64,000 bases of DNA from Spartobacteria bacterium LR76 (lineage in GTDB: Bacteria > Verrucomicrobiota > Verrucomicrobiia > Chthoniobacterales > Terrimicrobiaceae), in NCBI GenBank assembly GCA_003054655.1, contig QAYZ01000007.1, positions 1 through 64,000 of the forward strand. Direction: 5' to 3'. How positions within the stretch are numbered: the stretch's first letter is position 1; each line of letters starts with the position of its first letter. Shown here in pieces: positions 61,685-64,000 of this stretch. The translations under genes and the position numbers were made by a program. The notes under the pieces are model-generated. The model did not search any database. It saw only the letters and a program-made list of their open reading frames with translations, and was not told where the DNA came from.

Positions 61685-63106
61685 TTAATAAAGCTGGAGC
61701 TGGGCGCGGGTGACCGGGGCGTTGGTCAGGACAGGCTCGGGGGCGGCTTCGCGCTCGGGCCAGTCGAGGAGGGCGTCCTTCTCGCGCTCAAAGAGCTCGT
61801 CGATGACGACGCGGGCGGTGGCGATGGAGTTGACCAGCGGGTCGATGGAGAGGGCGCGCACGAGCAGGTCGCGATCGCGCTGCATGATGCCCTCGATGGT
61901 TAGCTCGTGGATGTCGAGCGCGAGGTACTGGTAGGCGCGCAGGCCGTAGTCGAAGCGGCCCGCCTTGAAGGGGCGCGGCCCCTCGGGCGTGAACCGGCAC
62001 TCGAGCTCGAGGAAGGCGTCATCGGGGAGATTCTCCACGGCGCGGCCACCGTCCTCGACGGCGTTGGTGTTGGGAAGGTTGAGGAAATACGTGCGCCCGT
62101 CGCCCGTGACCATGGTGTGGATGACATCGGCGGCGTGGTCGCTCTTCAGGCTGGCGTGGAACTCCTCGATGGGGCGCTTGCCCGAGTTGTACTCCTCGAT
62201 CTCCTGCCATACGCGGGCGGTCCAGCGGTCGCGCTCGTCGCAGTCGAAGACCGCGAGCGGCGGGATTTTTTCCTGGATGGGCGAGCGGCCCTGGTAGAAG
62301 GGGAAGTACTCCTTCGTGTGCCCGGTGCAGGTGGGCACCGCGCCGAAGACATCGGCAAGCTGGGCGGTGATGTAGTTATTGAACCGGCCCTTGGCATAGC
62401 CCTCGTCGATCTCGCCGATGGCGGCGCGGGCAAAGGCGTCGCGAATCTCCGGCAGCACGTCGCGCCCGTCGAGACGGGCGTGCAGCATCCAGGTGAAGTG
62501 ATTCACGCCCGCAATGCGCATGTCGAAGCGGTCGACCTTCGATTTATCCTCGCCGATCAGTTCGAGATAGCTCTCCTTCTTCGCCGGCATGTGGTGCGTG
62601 TCGCAGAGCGCGATGCTTTTCACGCGGGAGTGGCGCATGAGACCGATGCCCATGGCGGCGGAGGGGTTCACGTAATTGATCACCCAGGCCTGCGGGCAGA
62701 TCTCCTCGACCGCGTGAGCGATCTCGAGGATGGCGGGAAACTCGCGCACGGCATGAAAGATTCCCGCCGGCCCGATGGTATCGCCCGAGCAGGAGCGGAT
62801 GCCGTACTTTGCCCCGACCTCGCACTCGATGCGGCGGTAGTAGGTGTTGTCACGGGAAAAGCTCAGCACGACGTAGTCGGCTCCGCGCAGGGCGGCGCGG
62901 TAGTCATCCGTGCTCTCGATCTTCGCGCCAGTGGGACCAGCCACGAGGTGGGCGAGCTTCGTGATTTTTTCGAGGCGCTCGGGGTCGATGTCGACGAGGC
63001 TCAGCGTGCAGCCTCGGAAGCCGGGGAGATTGGCGGCGGCCCAGATGGCCTGGCGTCCGAAGAAAAGGCTGCCTGCTCCGATGATGACAATTTTAGGGGT
63101 TTTCAC
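61685..63106 (-). CDS. GH4 family alpha- or beta-glycosidase
   Basis: The 473-residue cytoplasmic NAD- and metal-dependent enzyme has the N-terminal dinucleotide loop IVIIGAGSLFFG, VNPSAAM at 146-152, metal site LCDTHH (C168) and GVNHFTW with H203 at 200-206. GH4 enzymes cleave by oxidation and elimination, so alpha and beta sugars are both possible; the exact sugar (glucoside, galactoside or phosphorylated form) is open. It is divergent from an AraC gene across 80 bases and next to the beta-helix and PEP-CTERM group, so it probably acts last, on products imported from outside. Confidence 0.9.
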   Translation of the reverse strand: MKTPKIVIIGAGSLFFGRQAIWAAANLPGFRGCTLSLVDIDPERLEKITKLAHLVAGPTGAKIESTDDYRAALRGADYVVLSFSRDNTYYRRIECEVGAKYGIRSCSGDTIGPAGIFHAVREFPAILEIAHAVEEICPQAWVINYVNPSAAMGIGLMRHSRVKSIALCDTHHMPAKKESYLELIGEDKSKVDRFDMRIAGVNHFTWMLHARLDGRDVLPEIRDAFARAAIGEIDEGYAKGRFNNYITAQLADVFGAVPTCTGHTKEYFPFYQGRSPIQEKIPPLAVFDCDERDRWTARVWQEIEEYNSGKRPIEEFHASLKSDHAADVIHTMVTGDGRTYFLNLPNTNAVEDGGRAVENLPDDAFLELECRFTPEGPRPFKAGRFDYGLRAYQYLALDIHELTIEGIMQRDRDLLVRALSIDPLVNSIATARVVIDELFEREKDALLDWPEREAAPEPVLTNAPVTRAQLQLY

Positions 63107-63186
63107 TATTCTGTTGCGGGTTAGGAAACTGATTACCCCCTGATGCTCCCAGCGTCTACCGGACGAATGTCGTATTAATCACACAT

Positions 63187-64000
63187 ATGTTGCGCTCAAA
63201 GAAAACCAGCGTCTATCGCTTCAATCACGAGCTGCCCCCCGCCCTGCCGCTGGCGGTGCGGTCGGCGGGAATCTATTCGCTGGCGAATGATTCGCTGGTC
63301 GAGCCGCCGATGCGAAAGTGGTTCGCGGAGATCTTCTGGAGTGAGGAAGGCGCGGGGGAGTTCGTGCTGGAAAAGCGGCATGTCCGAGTGGAGCGCGGCG
63401 AGGTGTTTTATCTGCTGCCCGGCGAGATGCACGAACTGAGGCCGCTCACGCCGAGATGGCGGTACCATTGGTTCACCCTCGACCACCCGATGAGCCCGCA
63501 ATGGCTGGAGGCGTTCGGATTTGTGAAACGTCCCCTCCCCGCGCCACAGTGCCCGGTCGAGACCTTCGACGCGCTACGGGCGGCGCTCGGCGAAGGCACG
63601 ATGAAGGGCGACCGGCAGGCCGCACACTACGCGCACGAAATCCTGCTGGCGGCGATGGAAGGCAGCCTCGCCCCGCTGGCCCGGTCGCACTCGAGCTGGG
63701 TGGAGGCCTGCCGCAAGCGGCTGGATGAGCGCTTCGCCGATCCGCTGCTCAACGTAAGCGCGATCGCCAACGAAATCGGCCTGCACCGCTCGACGCTCTT
63801 CCGCGCCTTTCTCGCAGCCCACGGCATGACGCCCTCGCACTATCTGCAAAACCTCCGCCTGCACCACGCGATGGAACTGCTGAAGCAGACCGAGCTGCCC
63901 ATCAAGGAGGTCGCCGTGCGCTCCGGCCTCGCGGGAGCCAACTACCTCGGCCGCCTCATCACGCGCCTCTCCGGCATGTCGCCGAGGCAATTCCGCGCCG
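63187..64000 (+). CDS. AraC-family regulator, cut by window edge
   Basis: The start at 63187 (ATATG) begins a frame that stays open to the right end, 271 codons so far. The N-terminal half has cupin-like VFYLLPGEMHELRPL. The C-terminal part has the first helix-turn-helix LLNVSAIANEIGLHRSTLFR and the second region KEVAVRSGLAGANYLGRLI followed by GMSPRQFR. It is divergent from the GH4 gene and probably activates it with sugar as signal. Only a few residues are likely missing from the end. Confidence 0.9.
   Translation, partial: MLRSKKTSVYRFNHELPPALPLAVRSAGIYSLANDSLVEPPMRKWFAEIFWSEEGAGEFVLEKRHVRVERGEVFYLLPGEMHELRPLTPRWRYHWFTLDHPMSPQWLEAFGFVKRPLPAPQCPVETFDALRAALGEGTMKGDRQAAHYAHEILLAAMEGSLAPLARSHSSWVEACRKRLDERFADPLLNVSAIANEIGLHRSTLFRAFLAAHGMTPSHYLQNLRLHHAMELLKQTELPIKEVAVRSGLAGANYLGRLITRLSGMSPRQFRA

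Noticed and set aside
1-64000. CRISPR array, tRNA or rRNA genes, integrase or transposase genes
   Set aside because: I looked in the intergenic gaps and at the borders of the defence island and saw no regular repeat-spacer array, no cloverleaf and no recombinase motif.

Overview
The window looks like a chromosomal segment of a GC-rich Verrucomicrobiota bacterium, possibly of the Spartobacteria/Terrimicrobium type. The pointers are four PEP-CTERM proteins, two of them with autotransporter-associated beta-strand repeats, pseudopilin and parallel beta-helix genes, a TIGR03790 protein and a GTP-type PEP carboxykinase. This taxonomic call is inference: there is no rRNA, tRNA or ribosomal protein gene to test it.

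Layout. 0.4-1.3 kb (minus): a DUF6036-type nucleotidyltransferase with a small overlapping partner, possibly a toxin-antitoxin pair. 1.4-5.2 kb (minus): a small membrane protein, then a tight operon of a serine-less rhomboid-like protein, DUF2270, MazG and a glycosyltransferase-like protein. 5.3-7.2 kb: PEP carboxykinase with its own promoter and terminator, followed by a lipoprotein. 8.0-17.9 kb: a five-gene defence island made of a PLD-like/SNF2 helicase, DUF4391, a type III-like Mod methyltransferase, a PLD-like nuclease and a type III-like Res helicase-nuclease. 18-24.9 kb: DNA polymerase IV, a GNAT protein, an overlapping operon (PhnP-like hydrolase, TIGR03790, DUF2851) and, divergently, RecN. 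24.9-27 kb: an M50-type protease with a repeat-rich C-terminus, and a VapBC module with a clear palindromic operator.

27.1-29.1 kb holds a SecD-head-like exported protein and three consecutive small membrane-protein genes, each with a single disabling lesion (TGA, C8 frameshift, TAG). 30.2-33.8 kb encodes a three-gene phosphorelay (PAS-PAS kinase, receiver-kinase, NarL-type regulator). 34-40.3 kb is a run of small exported or membrane proteins with a CDF metal transporter and a trypsin-like protease. 40.4-43.1 kb is a sugar-type catabolic pair (hydroxypyruvate-isomerase-like and MDR dehydrogenase) opposite an AraC regulator.

44.1-61.6 kb is a surface and secretion region: a 2302-residue protein with a GH64-like head and beta-strand repeats, two smaller PEP-CTERM proteins, an APC permease, a pseudopilin, two overlapping parallel beta-helix enzymes (one GH110-like) and a fourth PEP-CTERM protein. 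It ends with a GH4 glycosidase and a divergent AraC regulator cut by the window edge. This end reads as a locus for sensing and degrading an external glycan. No exosortase, integrase, transposase, CRISPR array or RNA gene was recognised.
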